The notes: generated from the letters alone by a model not told the origin. Positions 1 through 9,404 are shown, counted from the first letter of the stretch. The stretch is DNA of 64,000 bases from Runella rosea (GCF_003325355.1 NZ_CP030850.1:620001-684000); one strand, 5' to 3'. Numbers and translations are program-made.

Positions 1-312
1 TCAGAATCCAGTGAATGGTTTGAGATGAAGCAATTGCCAAAATTGGCCTTTGATCACCGCGAAATCATTCAAAAAGCGTTGGAAACCCTGCGTATAACGC
101 TGGATTCTAAATTGGTAGGCTCCAATCTTCTGCCCGAAACATTTACGATGATGGAGCTGCAAAGCCTTTACGAGACTATTTTGGAGATGCCCCTTCGTCG
201 GAATAATTTTCAGCGAAAAATGCTGAGTTTGGATATTTTGGAACGAGTCGAAAAACTGTACACGGGAGCTGCCAACAAAGCGCCGTATCTGTATCGATTT
301 AAAAAATCGTAG
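1..312 (+). CDS. C-terminal part of NrtR-like Nudix regulator/hydrolase (partial)
   Basis: The reading frame is open from the first base of the window and stops at 312, so only the last 103 codons are present. The visible part reads FDHREIIQKALETLR, then LLPETFTMMELQSLYE, then NNFQRKMLSLDILE. This is the typical C-terminal winged-helix part of NrtR-type Nudix proteins, which in this family senses ADP-ribose-related ligands and represses NAD or sugar genes. The Nudix box itself lies outside the window, so hydrolase activity cannot be judged. A hairpin terminator follows. Confidence 0.7.
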   Translation, partial: SESSEWFEMKQLPKLAFDHREIIQKALETLRITLDSKLVGSNLLPETFTMMELQSLYETILEMPLRRNNFQRKMLSLDILERVEKLYTGAANKAPYLYRFKKS

Positions 313-370
313 TCAATTTTCGATTTAAAACAGTTTGTTGACCGTCAATATTTAAAGGTTTGGTAAATTG

Positions 371-406
371 AAAACCGTTTAGCATCTTGCTAATCGGTTT
401 TTTTTT
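371..406 (+). terminator. Rho-independent terminator after the Nudix gene
   Basis: A 14-bp stem (aaaaccgtttagca pairing with tgctaatcggtttt, one mismatch) has a 3-nt loop and runs into a T tract. It lies between the Nudix stop codon and pepT. Confidence 0.8.
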
Positions 407-427
407 ATTCACTAAACCCACCAACTC

Positions 428-1675
428 ATGTCATCAACTCCCTCCACTGTGCTTGACCGATTTCTGCGATATGTTCAAATTGATACGCAATCAGACCCTA
501 ATTCCACCGCCCAACCTTCTACCGAAAAGCAAAAGGATTTGAGCCGATTGTTGGTCACTGAACTTTTTGAAATGGGGGTTTTAGACGCGCACCTCGATGA
601 GCACGGGTATGTGTACGCCACGCTCCCCGCCAACACGACAAAATACAACGTACCAGTGATTTGTTTTTGTTCGCACGTCGATACTTCGCCCGATTGCTCA
701 GGGGCAGGGGTAAAGCCAATCGTGCATACGAAGTGGGACGGTTCTGACATTGTATTGCCCGATGATTTATCGCAGGTGTTACGCCAATCGGAACATCCTG
801 ATTTGACTGCCCAGATTGGCAATGACATTGTGACCGCAAGCGGCGCGACGCTACTCGGGGCCGACAACAAGGCGGGTGTGGCAGAAATTATGGACGCTGT
901 TTATTTTTTGATTAACAATCCGGACATCAAACATGGAACCATCAAAATTCTCTTCACACCAGATGAAGAAATTGGGCGCGGTACTGCCAAGGTAGATTTA
1001 GAAAAATTAGGGGCGGCTTTCGGGTATACTATTGATGGTGAGAGTGTTGGTACGCTGGAAGACGAGACTTTTAGCGCGGATGCAGTCAAAATTACGATTT
1101 CAGGCGTAAGTACGCACCCTGGTTTTGCGAAAGGGAAACTCGAAAATGCGCTTAAAATTGCGGCGGACGTGCTGGCCACATTGCCGAAAGATACATTGTC
1201 GCCCGAAACGACCGAAGACATGGAGGGGTTTATTCACCCGACTAATATTGAAGGAATTCTGGAAAAAGTAACCCTCGGATTTATCATTCGTGATTTTACA
1301 GTGGCAGGATTGCACGAAAAAGAAACGTACTTGAAGCGTATTCTGGAAAATGTTTTGACAAATTATCCACATTCTACTGCTCATTTTGAGGTGATAGAGC
1401 AATATCGAAACATGAAGGAAGTGCTGGACCAACACCCGCAGGTGAGCGACTATGCGCTGGAAGCGATTCGGCGCAGTGGCCTGACCGCCAAGCGGCGTAG
1501 TATTCGTGGGGGGACCGACGGGTCACGGCTTTCGTTTATGGGATTGCCGTGTCCAAATATCTTTGCGGGCGAACACGCGTTTCACTCAAAATTGGAATGG
1601 GTTTCGGTGCAGGATATGCAAAAGGCCGTCGAAGTGATTGTGAATCTTTGTCAAATTTGGGAAGAAAAAGCGTAG
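428..1675 (+). CDS. pepT: Peptidase T (tripeptide aminopeptidase)
   Basis: A cytosolic M20-family zinc peptidase of 415 aa, the usual PepT length, which removes the N-terminal residue of tripeptides. Visible metal and catalytic motifs are HVDTSPD (His83, Asp85), GADNKAG (Asp146) and DEEIGRG (Glu180/Glu181), with GGTDGSRLSFMG and GEHAFHSKLEW near the C-terminus. The region between is the dimerisation domain. It is monocistronic between the terminator at 371 and the next gene. The start is an ATG followed by a normal N-terminus with no signal peptide. Assignment to PepT rather than another M20 peptidase rests on the GGTDGSRLS and GEHAFHS segments and is firm. Confidence 0.95.
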   Translation: MSSTPSTVLDRFLRYVQIDTQSDPNSTAQPSTEKQKDLSRLLVTELFEMGVLDAHLDEHGYVYATLPANTTKYNVPVICFCSHVDTSPDCSGAGVKPIVHTKWDGSDIVLPDDLSQVLRQSEHPDLTAQIGNDIVTASGATLLGADNKAGVAEIMDAVYFLINNPDIKHGTIKILFTPDEEIGRGTAKVDLEKLGAAFGYTIDGESVGTLEDETFSADAVKITISGVSTHPGFAKGKLENALKIAADVLATLPKDTLSPETTEDMEGFIHPTNIEGILEKVTLGFIIRDFTVAGLHEKETYLKRILENVLTNYPHSTAHFEVIEQYRNMKEVLDQHPQVSDYALEAIRRSGLTAKRRSIRGGTDGSRLSFMGLPCPNIFAGEHAFHSKLEWVSVQDMQKAVEVIVNLCQIWEEKA

Positions 1676-1738
1676 TATTTGCGCTACTATTGATCCATTA
1701 TTAACTGCCATTTGATAAACTAAACCGTTAAAATACTG

Positions 1739-4207
1739 ATGTTCCGTACCAGCCTGTTAACACTTTTTGCGGCGTCTTTCATTGTGTTGAGCGCCTTTCG
1801 TTTCGACGATAATTGGTTAGACAAAATTGTGGCAAAATTTGAAGCCTACCAACGAAATTCTCCCCAGGAAAAAGCCTATCTGCACTTGGATCGTCCGTAT
1901 TATTCGGCGGGTGAAACAATTTGGTTTAAAGCTTACTTAATCAACAGCGGCAGTCATAGTGCCGACTCAGTCAGCCAAGTTTTGTACGTTGATTTGGTCG
2001 ATAAAACGACTGGAAAAGTGGTTTTATTGAAGAAAATTGAGATGATTGGCGGATTGGGAGAGGGAGATTTAGCTCTGAAAGACTCCCTCAAAGCGGGCGA
2101 TTACACGGTCAGGGCCTACACAAACTGGATGCGTAATTTTTCAGAAGATTTCTTTTTTCATCGTGACTTGCCCATTTTTCGGGCGGAGGCATCACCGACA
2201 GTTTATCCTTCCAATGCCGATGACATTGACGTGCAGTTTATGCCCGAAGGCGGGCAATTGGTGATGGGATTGGAGGGAAGAGTAGCTTTTAAAGCCACCA
2301 ATATTTTGGGTAAAGGGGCCGATATTACGGGGGCGGTGCTCAATCAGGCCAATGATACGCTGGTTGGGTTTTCAACGCTGAAATTTGGCATGGGGTATTT
2401 TACCATCACGCCCGAGCCTGGAGAGAAATACCGTATTGAGGTACGTAAGCCAGATGGTAAATATGCGAAATACCCTTTTCCTGAACCACAAAAAGAAGGA
2501 ATCCTGATGATGGTGGATAATGTTTCCAACAAAGAAAATGTGAGGGTTATTCTTAAACACAACAAGGCTGTTTCGGCAACGAGCGAATTGGCGCTGATAG
2601 CCCAAACCAGGGGGGAAATAATGTACGCCGCCAAAACGTCGATGGCCAAAAAAATGTCACTTTTTAGCATTCCAAAGGCCAGTCTTCCCGAGGGAATTAC
2701 GCAATTGACGGTTTTTGACGAAAAAGGTTTGCCCGTTTGTGAACGTCTGGTTTTTGTCAATAAAAATCAGCCTTTATCGCTGGAGTTGAAAGCGGATAAA
2801 GCAGTGTATAAAAGCCGTGAAAAGGTGGAGTTGGAACTGACGGCAAAAGACGCGGCGGGCAATCCCATCAGCGGGAGTTTTTCCTTGTCGGTGACTGATG
2901 CGGGACAAGTGCTTGAAAAAGAGGCGTATGGCGTAAATATTCGTTCGTATACCTTGCTGACATCCGACTTAAAGGGTGCGGTTGAGCAACCTTCTTATTA
3001 TTTTGACGCTAAAAACCCTAATAACGTTCGTGACCTAGAAGTATTGATGATGACGCAGGGGTGGCGGAGATTTTCTTGGAAAAATGCTTTGGAGGATTCG
3101 CTTGTGGCCAACAAATACTTTGTGGAAGAAGGGATTTCGTTGATGGGAAAGGTAGTGCGTGGCAATAAAAAACAGCCCGGAAAAGTGAAGCTGACCTTTA
3201 TGTTGCAATCCAACGGCAAGGATAGTACGCGTGCCGTTTTTATGGGTGAAACGGCAGAAACAGGCGAATTTGCGGCCCTAAACTTGGACGTGCGCGACAC
3301 CACAAATCTGTTGATTCAAGCTGTGTCGGAGCGCGGAAACCGTAATTTTGACATCGTACTAGATGCTTTTCAACCCGCTACCGTGACCGTCACCAAAGTG
3401 CCTTTTAACAGTATTCAATTTGATGCCAATGAATTGGCCGAGTATTTGAAACGGGCGGATGAATATTTACAAATAGAGCGCAAAATCAGGGAAAGTCGCG
3501 AAAAAATGTTGCAGGAAGTAGTCATAAAGGCTCGAAAAAGTGACCAAGTAAAAAAAGACAGCCGCCGCGCTATTTACGGTACACCCGACGCCTCTATTAA
3601 ATTTGACCAAATCAATTCCTCGGGAGCTATGACCATCTTTGACGTTATTCAGGGGCGCGTAGCGGGTGTCACCGTGACGGGTAGTGGGTTTAACCGCACG
3701 GTACAGATTCGAGGCTCGGCTAACTTCAGCGGAGTGGTAGAACCGCTGTTTGTGCTCGATGGAATGCCCGTCGATAAAGCCTCCATTATGAATATTCCGC
3801 CCGTGGATGTAGAAGCCGTTGATATTCTAAAAGGAGCATCAGCTGCCATTTATGGAAGTCGGGGTGGGGGCGGTGTCATTGCGATTCTGACCAAAAGAGG
3901 CGGTGAAAATTATGATTGGTCCAAAGACAAAGAGCCGGTGCCGGGTACGCTGGTAACCAAATTGCTGGGCTACAGTCCCGTCCGTGAATTCTATGCACCG
4001 CGCTATGATAAAGCAGCTCCCGAGCACGTACGGCCCGATTTTCGTCCGACGGTGTTTTGGGCGCCCATGATTCAGACCGACAAAGAAGGTAAAGCCAAGA
4101 TGTCATTTTTTACGTCGGATGCCCAAACGCAACTCAATCTTCGGGTAGAAGGGATGACTCCTAAGGGGCAGTTTGGGACCGCGACGACGCAGCTGAAAGT
4201 GCAATAA
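1739..4207 (+). CDS. MG2-domain protein with C-terminal TonB-dependent receptor plug
   Basis: An 822-aa exported protein. Residues 1-22 look like a signal peptide. An MG2-like macroglobulin domain follows at about 40-155 (AYLHLDRPYYSAGETIWFKA), then further Ig-like segments. A TonB-receptor plug lies at about 625-720, with FDVIQGRVAGVTVTG, VQIRGSANF, PLFVLDGMPVDK and ILKGASAAIYGSRGGGGV. No room remains for a 22-strand barrel: only about 100 residues follow the plug. It is therefore not a transporter by itself. Proteins of this build are common in Bacteroidota, but their role is unproven; the plug may dock on an outer membrane partner. No partner gene is adjacent. The gene is followed by a bidirectional terminator. 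Confidence 0.8.
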   Translation: MFRTSLLTLFAASFIVLSAFRFDDNWLDKIVAKFEAYQRNSPQEKAYLHLDRPYYSAGETIWFKAYLINSGSHSADSVSQVLYVDLVDKTTGKVVLLKKIEMIGGLGEGDLALKDSLKAGDYTVRAYTNWMRNFSEDFFFHRDLPIFRAEASPTVYPSNADDIDVQFMPEGGQLVMGLEGRVAFKATNILGKGADITGAVLNQANDTLVGFSTLKFGMGYFTITPEPGEKYRIEVRKPDGKYAKYPFPEPQKEGILMMVDNVSNKENVRVILKHNKAVSATSELALIAQTRGEIMYAAKTSMAKKMSLFSIPKASLPEGITQLTVFDEKGLPVCERLVFVNKNQPLSLELKADKAVYKSREKVELELTAKDAAGNPISGSFSLSVTDAGQVLEKEAYGVNIRSYTLLTSDLKGAVEQPSYYFDAKNPNNVRDLEVLMMTQGWRRFSWKNALEDSLVANKYFVEEGISLMGKVVRGNKKQPGKVKLTFMLQSNGKDSTRAVFMGETAETGEFAALNLDVRDTTNLLIQAVSERGNRNFDIVLDAFQPATVTVTKVPFNSIQFDANELAEYLKRADEYLQIERKIRESREKMLQEVVIKARKSDQVKKDSRRAIYGTPDASIKFDQINSSGAMTIFDVIQGRVAGVTVTGSGFNRTVQIRGSANFSGVVEPLFVLDGMPVDKASIMNIPPVDVEAVDILKGASAAIYGSRGGGGVIAILTKRGGENYDWSKDKEPVPGTLVTKLLGYSPVREFYAPRYDKAAPEHVRPDFRPTVFWAPMIQTDKEGKAKMSFFTSDAQTQLNLRVEGMTPKGQFGTATTQLKVQ

Positions 4208-4217
4208 TGCAGTTATA

Positions 4218-4260
4218 ACAAGAACCGTTTTCAGAATATATAAAGCTGAGAACGGTTCTT
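4218..4260. terminator. Bidirectional terminator between convergent genes
   Basis: A 16-bp stem (caagaaccgttttcag with ctgagaacggttcttg, one mismatch) has an 11-nt loop. It lies between the MG2/plug gene (plus strand) and the PhyH gene (minus strand). Confidence 0.75.
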
Positions 4261-4270
4261 GCCTTATCTT

Positions 4271-5251
4271 CTACCAGTTTTCCAATCCAAGTAGTTTCTT
4301 GCCTAATTCGTTCAATTCAGCGACTTCGTACTTGGTTTGTTCCCAGTTGCGCGGGTCGCCTGGGAAGGCGTATCCTTCGGGTGAGATACGATTTTTCCAC
4401 GAATTAATCCGCCACTGTCGCATGGATTCGTTTTCTTCTTCGGCGGGCATCATGGAGATATACTGTGCAATACGCACTTTGTTGCCCGATAAATTTGGCC
4501 GAATGCCGTGCGGCTGCGAGCTGTTGAAAATCAACAAATCACCCGCTTCTAGTTTGACTTTGACTAAGTATTGCTCCAGTCCCGTAATATCGGGTTTGAA
4601 GTGGTTACGGTCTTCTGGTTGGGTCAATTTCCAGGTATCATAGGTCCGGAAAAGTTCAGGAATGCATTGGAATCCGCCCATGTTTTCGTCGGTTTGGTCC
4701 GCCAAAGCCAAAACGCCCTGTACATTTTGGGGTTTGGTTTCGGGGTCATAGTCCCAGTGAATAAACCCCTTATATTCAAACCCAGGCCGAATCGGGAAGT
4801 TGAGATTAGCGCGGTCGATGGTTACCCACAGTTTTTCAGTGCCCCAAATATCCACAAATGCATCATAAACCCGCTGCATCTGGCGGTTGTTCCAGAGGTG
4901 TTGGTTATTGTATACTTCTACCATACCTGTTCCAGTGAGTTCTTTCATTTTCATTTCGGCGCGGGGAGGGGCGTACCATGTTTCGGGGTCTGTAGGGTCT
5001 TTTTCTTCAAATTCCCATAAAAATTGGGCAGTACGCTCGGCTTGTTCTTTTGGAACGGCATTTTTAATGACAATGTAGCCGTTGTGAATCCAAAATGCCC
5101 AATCTTCTTCGCTCAATACCCGAAGCGGTTGGCCGTTGGAACGGTCGCTCAACTTGATATGACTGCTGGTAGCCGTTGAGGGGTTGCCGGGAATGTCTTT
5201 ATGGTTTTGGTTGGGGGTGGCCATCGTGGGGGCCATTGTTTGCGCTTCCAT
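4271..5251 (-). CDS. Phytanoyl-CoA dioxygenase (PhyH) family protein
   Basis: A 326-aa Fe(II)/2-oxoglutarate-dependent oxygenase of the PhyH family. The iron ligands appear as the HWDYDPE segment (His and Asp) and the distal His in SSQPHGIRPNLSG, with the Arg of the same segment as a likely 2-oxoglutarate contact. I chose the ATG at 5251 (MEAQTMAPTM) over the longer open frame, because the extra 17 residues look like translated leader. The first 40 residues are rich in Thr, Asn and Pro and probably disordered. Substrate unknown. It stands alone, convergent with the upstream plus-strand gene. Confidence 0.8.
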   Translation of the reverse strand: MEAQTMAPTMATPNQNHKDIPGNPSTATSSHIKLSDRSNGQPLRVLSEEDWAFWIHNGYIVIKNAVPKEQAERTAQFLWEFEEKDPTDPETWYAPPRAEMKMKELTGTGMVEVYNNQHLWNNRQMQRVYDAFVDIWGTEKLWVTIDRANLNFPIRPGFEYKGFIHWDYDPETKPQNVQGVLALADQTDENMGGFQCIPELFRTYDTWKLTQPEDRNHFKPDITGLEQYLVKVKLEAGDLLIFNSSQPHGIRPNLSGNKVRIAQYISMMPAEEENESMRQWRINSWKNRISPEGYAFPGDPRNWEQTKYEVAELNELGKKLLGLENW

Positions 5252-5396
5252 GTTATGTCTTATTTTGGATTGAAATAATGATACAAATATAATGACTTGC
5301 AATGTCCGATTTCTACCCCGATAATTGCCTAAATTTGAACAATATTGATTTTTTTAATTGAGAATTTATGGTTAATTTGTAAAAATAAACTAATTT

Positions 5397-5460
5397 ACCT
5401 CTGTGTTCCTCCATGGTTAATAAAACAAACCACAGAGGGGAAGAGAGACACAGAGAAAAG
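5397..5460. repeat. Left copy of imperfect palindrome flanking the GxxExxY gene
   Basis: About 64 bp starting acctctgtgttcctcc and ending gagacacagagaaaag. The two halves are imperfect inverted repeats (ctctgtg...cacagag) around an A/T-rich centre (ttaataaaac). A second copy in the same orientation lies at 5842-5912, immediately after the GxxExxY gene. Confidence 0.8.
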
Positions 5461-5470
5461 ATGATACCCT

Positions 5471-5842
5471 ATGATTGAGAATGAAATTACCCAAAAAATT
5501 ATTGGGTGTGCTATTGAAGTGCACCGAGAGCTTGGACCAGGATTGTTGGAATCGGCGTATGAAGAGTGCCTGTTTTATGTGTTGAACCAAAATCAAATAT
5601 ACACTGAACGCCAAAAGGCAATGCCTTTGCTATTTAAAGGAGTTCATCTGGATTGTGGATACAGAATTGATTTGTTTGTGGAGCGCAAAGTAATCGTTGA
5701 ACTCAAAGCCGTTGAGGCCATCAATGATGTTCATAAAGCTCAATTGATGACGTATATGAAGTTGGCAAAATGCAAGGTGGGATTACTGATTAACTTTAAC
5801 GTGGTGAGGCTCAAAGACGGAATTGTGAGGTGGATCATTTAA
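5471..5842 (+). CDS. GxxExxY protein (PD-(D/E)XK nuclease-like)
   Basis: A 123-aa protein of the GxxExxY family. The name-giving motif is visible as GLLESAYEECL, and a PD-(D/E)XK-like core follows as RIDLFVERKVIVELKAVE (Asp, then Glu-x-Lys). A nuclease fold is therefore expected, but no function has been established for the family as far as I know. The gene lies between two copies of a palindromic repeat, and its stop codon abuts the downstream copy, so gene and repeats look like one unit. It starts ATG-ATT-GAG-AAT about 10 nt after the left repeat. Confidence 0.9.
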   Translation: MIENEITQKIIGCAIEVHRELGPGLLESAYEECLFYVLNQNQIYTERQKAMPLLFKGVHLDCGYRIDLFVERKVIVELKAVEAINDVHKAQLMTYMKLAKCKVGLLINFNVVRLKDGIVRWII

Positions 5843-5912
5843 CCTCCGTGTCCTTCCGTTTCTCCGTGGTTTAAAATAATAACCACAGAGGGAAGGAGAA
5901 CCACAGAGAAAA
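5842..5912. repeat. Right copy of imperfect palindrome flanking the GxxExxY gene
   Basis: About 71 bp starting acctccgtgtccttcc and ending aaccacagagaaaaaa. It aligns along its length with the copy at 5397-5460 in direct orientation and is itself an imperfect inverted repeat (tctccgtggttt...aaccacagaggga) around an A/T-rich centre. It begins at the last base of the GxxExxY stop codon. Confidence 0.8.
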
Positions 5913-5927
5913 AAAACTCAACGAAAG

Positions 5928-6779
5928 ATGAAAATACAATTTGAAGAATTAAATATTGCATCCGACAGCTCGTTTAAGGTCATGCTCAACCCGAGGATGA
6001 ATGACTTCTTTTTTTGGCACTTCCACCCCGAATTTGAGCTGGTCTATATCGAAGGTGTCAACGGAAATCGGCACGTGGGAGAGCACATTTCTCGCTACGA
6101 AGGCAGCGATTTGGTATTTATCGGGCCCAATATTCCCCACCTTAATTTTGATTATGGCGTGAAGGAAGAATACGAAAAAATCGTGATTCACCTTCGGCCC
6201 GATTTTTTGGGAGAATCATTTGTCACTATTCCTGAGTTAGCAGGTGTGTTTCAACTTTTTGAGAAAGCCCAATTGGGAATAGGGTTTGGGCAAGAAACGA
6301 AAGAAAAAATAAGCGAACGCCTAAAAAAACTCTACTATCTTCCTCATTTTGAACAGTTTTTGGAAGTGTTAAGTATCTTTCAACTCTTGGCCTCAGCACA
6401 GGATATTGAATTGCTTCATACCAAACCCGTTGAAAATCAGTACACTAAAAAAGACCAAGAGCGCCTTAAACGCCTGTATCGGTTTATGGATGAAAACTAC
6501 CAGCGTAAAATCGACATCGACGAAGTGGCCGAGCTAAGCCATCTGAGCAATGCGGCTTTTTGTCGTTATTTTAAGAAAATGACGCGGCTGACGTTTACCG
6601 AATTTCTGAACCATTACCGCGTCAACCAAGCCAAGAAGCTGCTGTTGATGGATAAAAATGTAACCGAAAGCTGCTTTGAGTGCGGCTTTGAAAGTCTGTC
6701 GTATTTTAACCGCACGTTCAAAAAAATAACGGGCGAAAACCCGTTAACTTTTAAAAAACGATATTTGAATAGGGGATGA
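5928..6779 (+). CDS. AraC-family transcriptional regulator with cupin sensor domain
   Basis: A 283-aa DNA-binding protein. Residues 1-150 form a cupin-like sensor domain (FFWHFHPEFELVYIEG, then GSDLVFIGPNIPHLNF). Residues about 180-280 carry the two AraC helix-turn-helix motifs (IDIDEVAELSHLSNAAFCRYFKKM and NVTESCFECGFESLSYFNRTFKKI). AraC/cupin regulators of this type usually respond to sugars or small metabolites; the ligand is unknown. No catabolic operon is adjacent, so the target may be elsewhere. It begins 16 nt after the palindromic repeat downstream of the GxxExxY gene. Confidence 0.9.
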   Translation: MKIQFEELNIASDSSFKVMLNPRMNDFFFWHFHPEFELVYIEGVNGNRHVGEHISRYEGSDLVFIGPNIPHLNFDYGVKEEYEKIVIHLRPDFLGESFVTIPELAGVFQLFEKAQLGIGFGQETKEKISERLKKLYYLPHFEQFLEVLSIFQLLASAQDIELLHTKPVENQYTKKDQERLKRLYRFMDENYQRKIDIDEVAELSHLSNAAFCRYFKKMTRLTFTEFLNHYRVNQAKKLLLMDKNVTESCFECGFESLSYFNRTFKKITGENPLTFKKRYLNRG

Positions 6780-6806
6780 ATTCGTAAAAACTGAACCGAA
6801 AAAACC

Positions 6807-9404
6807 TTACGAATTTATCGTATCTACTGGCACATCAGGAATCTCAATGTCGGGGTCGATCGACGGTGGTAGCATAAAGAGCGAGTCTTTATTGGCGTTG
6901 GTCGAGTCGGGGACTTGCTCAATCGGCGACGACGCTGCGCAACCTTTATAAGGCTTGATAATAGTGATTGTGGGTTTGGGGAAAGGCCCGCGTTTGTAGC
7001 CGATGCTTGCATCGTCGTACACTTTTTCCAGAAAGCGTCCCACCAAAGGCAAGGCCGTTTTGGCTCCCTCGCCCAGATTCGTACTTCGGAAGTGAATACT
7101 GCGGTCGTCGCCGCCCACCCAGCCGCCTACCACGAGGTCTTTGGTGACCCCCATGAACCAACCGTCGGAGTTATTGGAAGTGGTGCCCGTTTTACCGCCA
7201 ATCTCAAAACCATTTTTAAACAAACTGCCAAACGTCCACATATTTTGCGAAGTACCGCCAGGTTCTTCAATACCCCCTTTGAGCATGTGAACCATCAAAA
7301 AGGCAGATTCTTCGCTGATGACTTGTTTGCTTTGCGGGGCAAATTCCTCAATCACGCTTCCGTTGGCATCTTCGATGCGCGCCACCACCACGGGGTCGGT
7401 ATGCCGACCGCCGTTGGGAAATACTGAGTAAGCCGCCACCATATCAAACAACGACACGTCAAACGGCCCCAATCCGATGGAGGGAACGGCTTTCAGCGTA
7501 GTCGTAATGCCAAGTTTACGGGCGTAATTAACCACCGATTGCGCGCCGATTTTGTTTGTTAAATGTGCCGTAACAGAATTGATGGATCGCGCTAAGGCAC
7601 GTCGTAGGGTTAGTTCTTGATACGTAAAACCGCCCGTGGAGTTTTTAGGTCGCCATATTCGGGTTGTATCGCGTCCGCGTACTTTTTCCCGAACTTCAAT
7701 CTGAAACGGCTCGTCGACAATTTTATCGCAGGGGTTCATGTTGAACGCTGAGCTGTCGATAGCGGCGCAATAAACAAAAGGTTTAAAGGTAGAGCCAGGC
7801 TGGCGTTTTCCTTGCTGAACGGCGTCGTATTTGAAGAATTTATAGTTCAAACCACCCACCCAGGCTTTTATCTGTCCCGTATAAGGGTCCATGGCCATCA
7901 TGCCCGCGCGCAGAATGCGTTTATAATAATTGAGTGAATCTATCGAGCTCATCATGACTTTTTTCTCACGACCGGTTTTCCAGTCGTAAATGGTCATCGT
8001 GTCTCGTTTATTCATATAATACCAAACGGAATCCTGCCGAGCGGCTGAATCCAGTTTTGCAAATTGCTTTGATAATAACTTGTAACGGTCGGTGCGTTTG
8101 GCTACGTCGTTCAAAAAATTCGGGATTTCGTTGCCCTGTTCATCGCGCCAAGGGTTTTGATTCAACCAATGATTTTCGAAGCTTTGCTGCAGCATCCGCA
8201 TTCGCTCTGAGACGGCGGCAACGGCGTGTCGTTGCATCCGTGAATCAATCGTTGTCCGAATTTTTAGGCCATCAGTGTAAGGGTCATAATCGTTTTCTTC
8301 GCCCCATTTTTCCATAAATGCTTCCACACTTCCGTTGAAATACTGATAAATGGCGTATTCATCGTCTTCTTCGTTGAAGCGCTCGGGCGTCAGGCGAAGT
8401 TCGATGGGAAGTTTACTGAGAGAATCGGCCTGGCTTTGTTTCAAATAATTGTACTTCACCATTTGCGACAACACCGTATTACGACGTACGAGTGACTTGT
8501 CGTAGTTTTTGGTCGGGTTGTAGGTGTTGGTCGCTTTCTGGAGACCCACCAATACCGCCGCTTCCTGTAAGTTAAGTTCGAAAGGCGATTTGTTGAAATA
8601 ATACCGCGCGGCCGTCTTGATGCCGTAGGTGTTGTTGGAATAGTCGACGGTATTGAAGTACATGGTCAGAATTTCTTCTTTCGAAAAGTTTCGTTCCAGC
8701 CGAATCGCCGTGAGCCATTCTTTGGTTTTATAGACAACCGTTCGTACAAGCGGAATATAACCAAGCAACCCCCTTGCGGAGCGTTTACGGGTTTTGAACA
8801 GTTTCTTCGCCAATTGTTGCGTAATGGTACTTCCGCCGCCGCGCTCTCCGCCCTTTAAAATACCAACGGCTACTCCCATCAATGCCCGTGAGTCAATGCC
8901 CGAGTGCTCATAAAAACGGGCGTCTTCGGTGGCAATGAGTGCTTTTACGAGGTTGGGTGAAAGGCTGTCGTAGTCAATGGGAGTACGATTTTCGGTATAA
9001 AATTTTCCAATCAATTGCCCATCCGAAGAATAGATTTCCGAGGCTTGCGCCACCTTTGGGTTTTGTAAATCTTCGACGCTGGGCATACTGCCACACAACC
9101 ATAAAAAGTTGGTTTCGACACAAAAGATGTAAAAAGCAAACGCGGCAGTCCCGTACACAAATGCTTTCCAAGTCAGGATGACGGGGCGGTAGTAGGGCGA
9201 ATTTACGTCAACACGAGAATGAAATTTTCTTTTTAACGAGGTACGGTACGCCTGTAGGGTATTACTCCAGTTTTGAAGCCGTTCCTTGCCTACTATTTTA
9301 CCCAATAAATTGTAAAATAACGACAGCAACAGACCGAAAGCCCGTTTTACAGGAGCAATGAGTTTTTGCCAAATCACGTTCAGTTTCTCCAAAAATTCAC
9401 GCAT
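6807..9404 (-). CDS. Penicillin-binding protein 1A, bifunctional peptidoglycan synthase
   Basis: An 865-aa class A PBP that polymerises lipid II and cross-links peptides at the outer face of the inner membrane. There is one N-terminal membrane segment (ILTWKAFVYGTAAFAFYIFC). The GT51 transglycosylase domain follows (ATEDARFYEHSGIDSRALMG, GGSTITQQLAKKLF), then the transpeptidase domain with SxxK (PGSTFKPFVY), SxN (ARSINS) and KTG (GGKTGTTSNNSDGWF). The C-terminal tail is short and Asp/Pro-rich. Length and order match Bacteroidota PBP1A (mrcA/ponA-like). A possible -7 box for this strand is at 9432-9439. All catalytic motifs are intact. Confidence 0.95.
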   Translation of the reverse strand: MREFLEKLNVIWQKLIAPVKRAFGLLLSLFYNLLGKIVGKERLQNWSNTLQAYRTSLKRKFHSRVDVNSPYYRPVILTWKAFVYGTAAFAFYIFCVETNFLWLCGSMPSVEDLQNPKVAQASEIYSSDGQLIGKFYTENRTPIDYDSLSPNLVKALIATEDARFYEHSGIDSRALMGVAVGILKGGERGGGSTITQQLAKKLFKTRKRSARGLLGYIPLVRTVVYKTKEWLTAIRLERNFSKEEILTMYFNTVDYSNNTYGIKTAARYYFNKSPFELNLQEAAVLVGLQKATNTYNPTKNYDKSLVRRNTVLSQMVKYNYLKQSQADSLSKLPIELRLTPERFNEEDDEYAIYQYFNGSVEAFMEKWGEENDYDPYTDGLKIRTTIDSRMQRHAVAAVSERMRMLQQSFENHWLNQNPWRDEQGNEIPNFLNDVAKRTDRYKLLSKQFAKLDSAARQDSVWYYMNKRDTMTIYDWKTGREKKVMMSSIDSLNYYKRILRAGMMAMDPYTGQIKAWVGGLNYKFFKYDAVQQGKRQPGSTFKPFVYCAAIDSSAFNMNPCDKIVDEPFQIEVREKVRGRDTTRIWRPKNSTGGFTYQELTLRRALARSINSVTAHLTNKIGAQSVVNYARKLGITTTLKAVPSIGLGPFDVSLFDMVAAYSVFPNGGRHTDPVVVARIEDANGSVIEEFAPQSKQVISEESAFLMVHMLKGGIEEPGGTSQNMWTFGSLFKNGFEIGGKTGTTSNNSDGWFMGVTKDLVVGGWVGGDDRSIHFRSTNLGEGAKTALPLVGRFLEKVYDDASIGYKRGPFPKPTITIIKPYKGCAASSPIEQVPDSTNANKDSLFMLPPSIDPDIEIPDVPVDTINS

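Noticed and set aside
475-1435. Several minus-strand frames across pepT
   Set aside because: They are antisense to a complete pepT with all metal motifs; composition is Ser/Cys-rich as in typical shadow frames.
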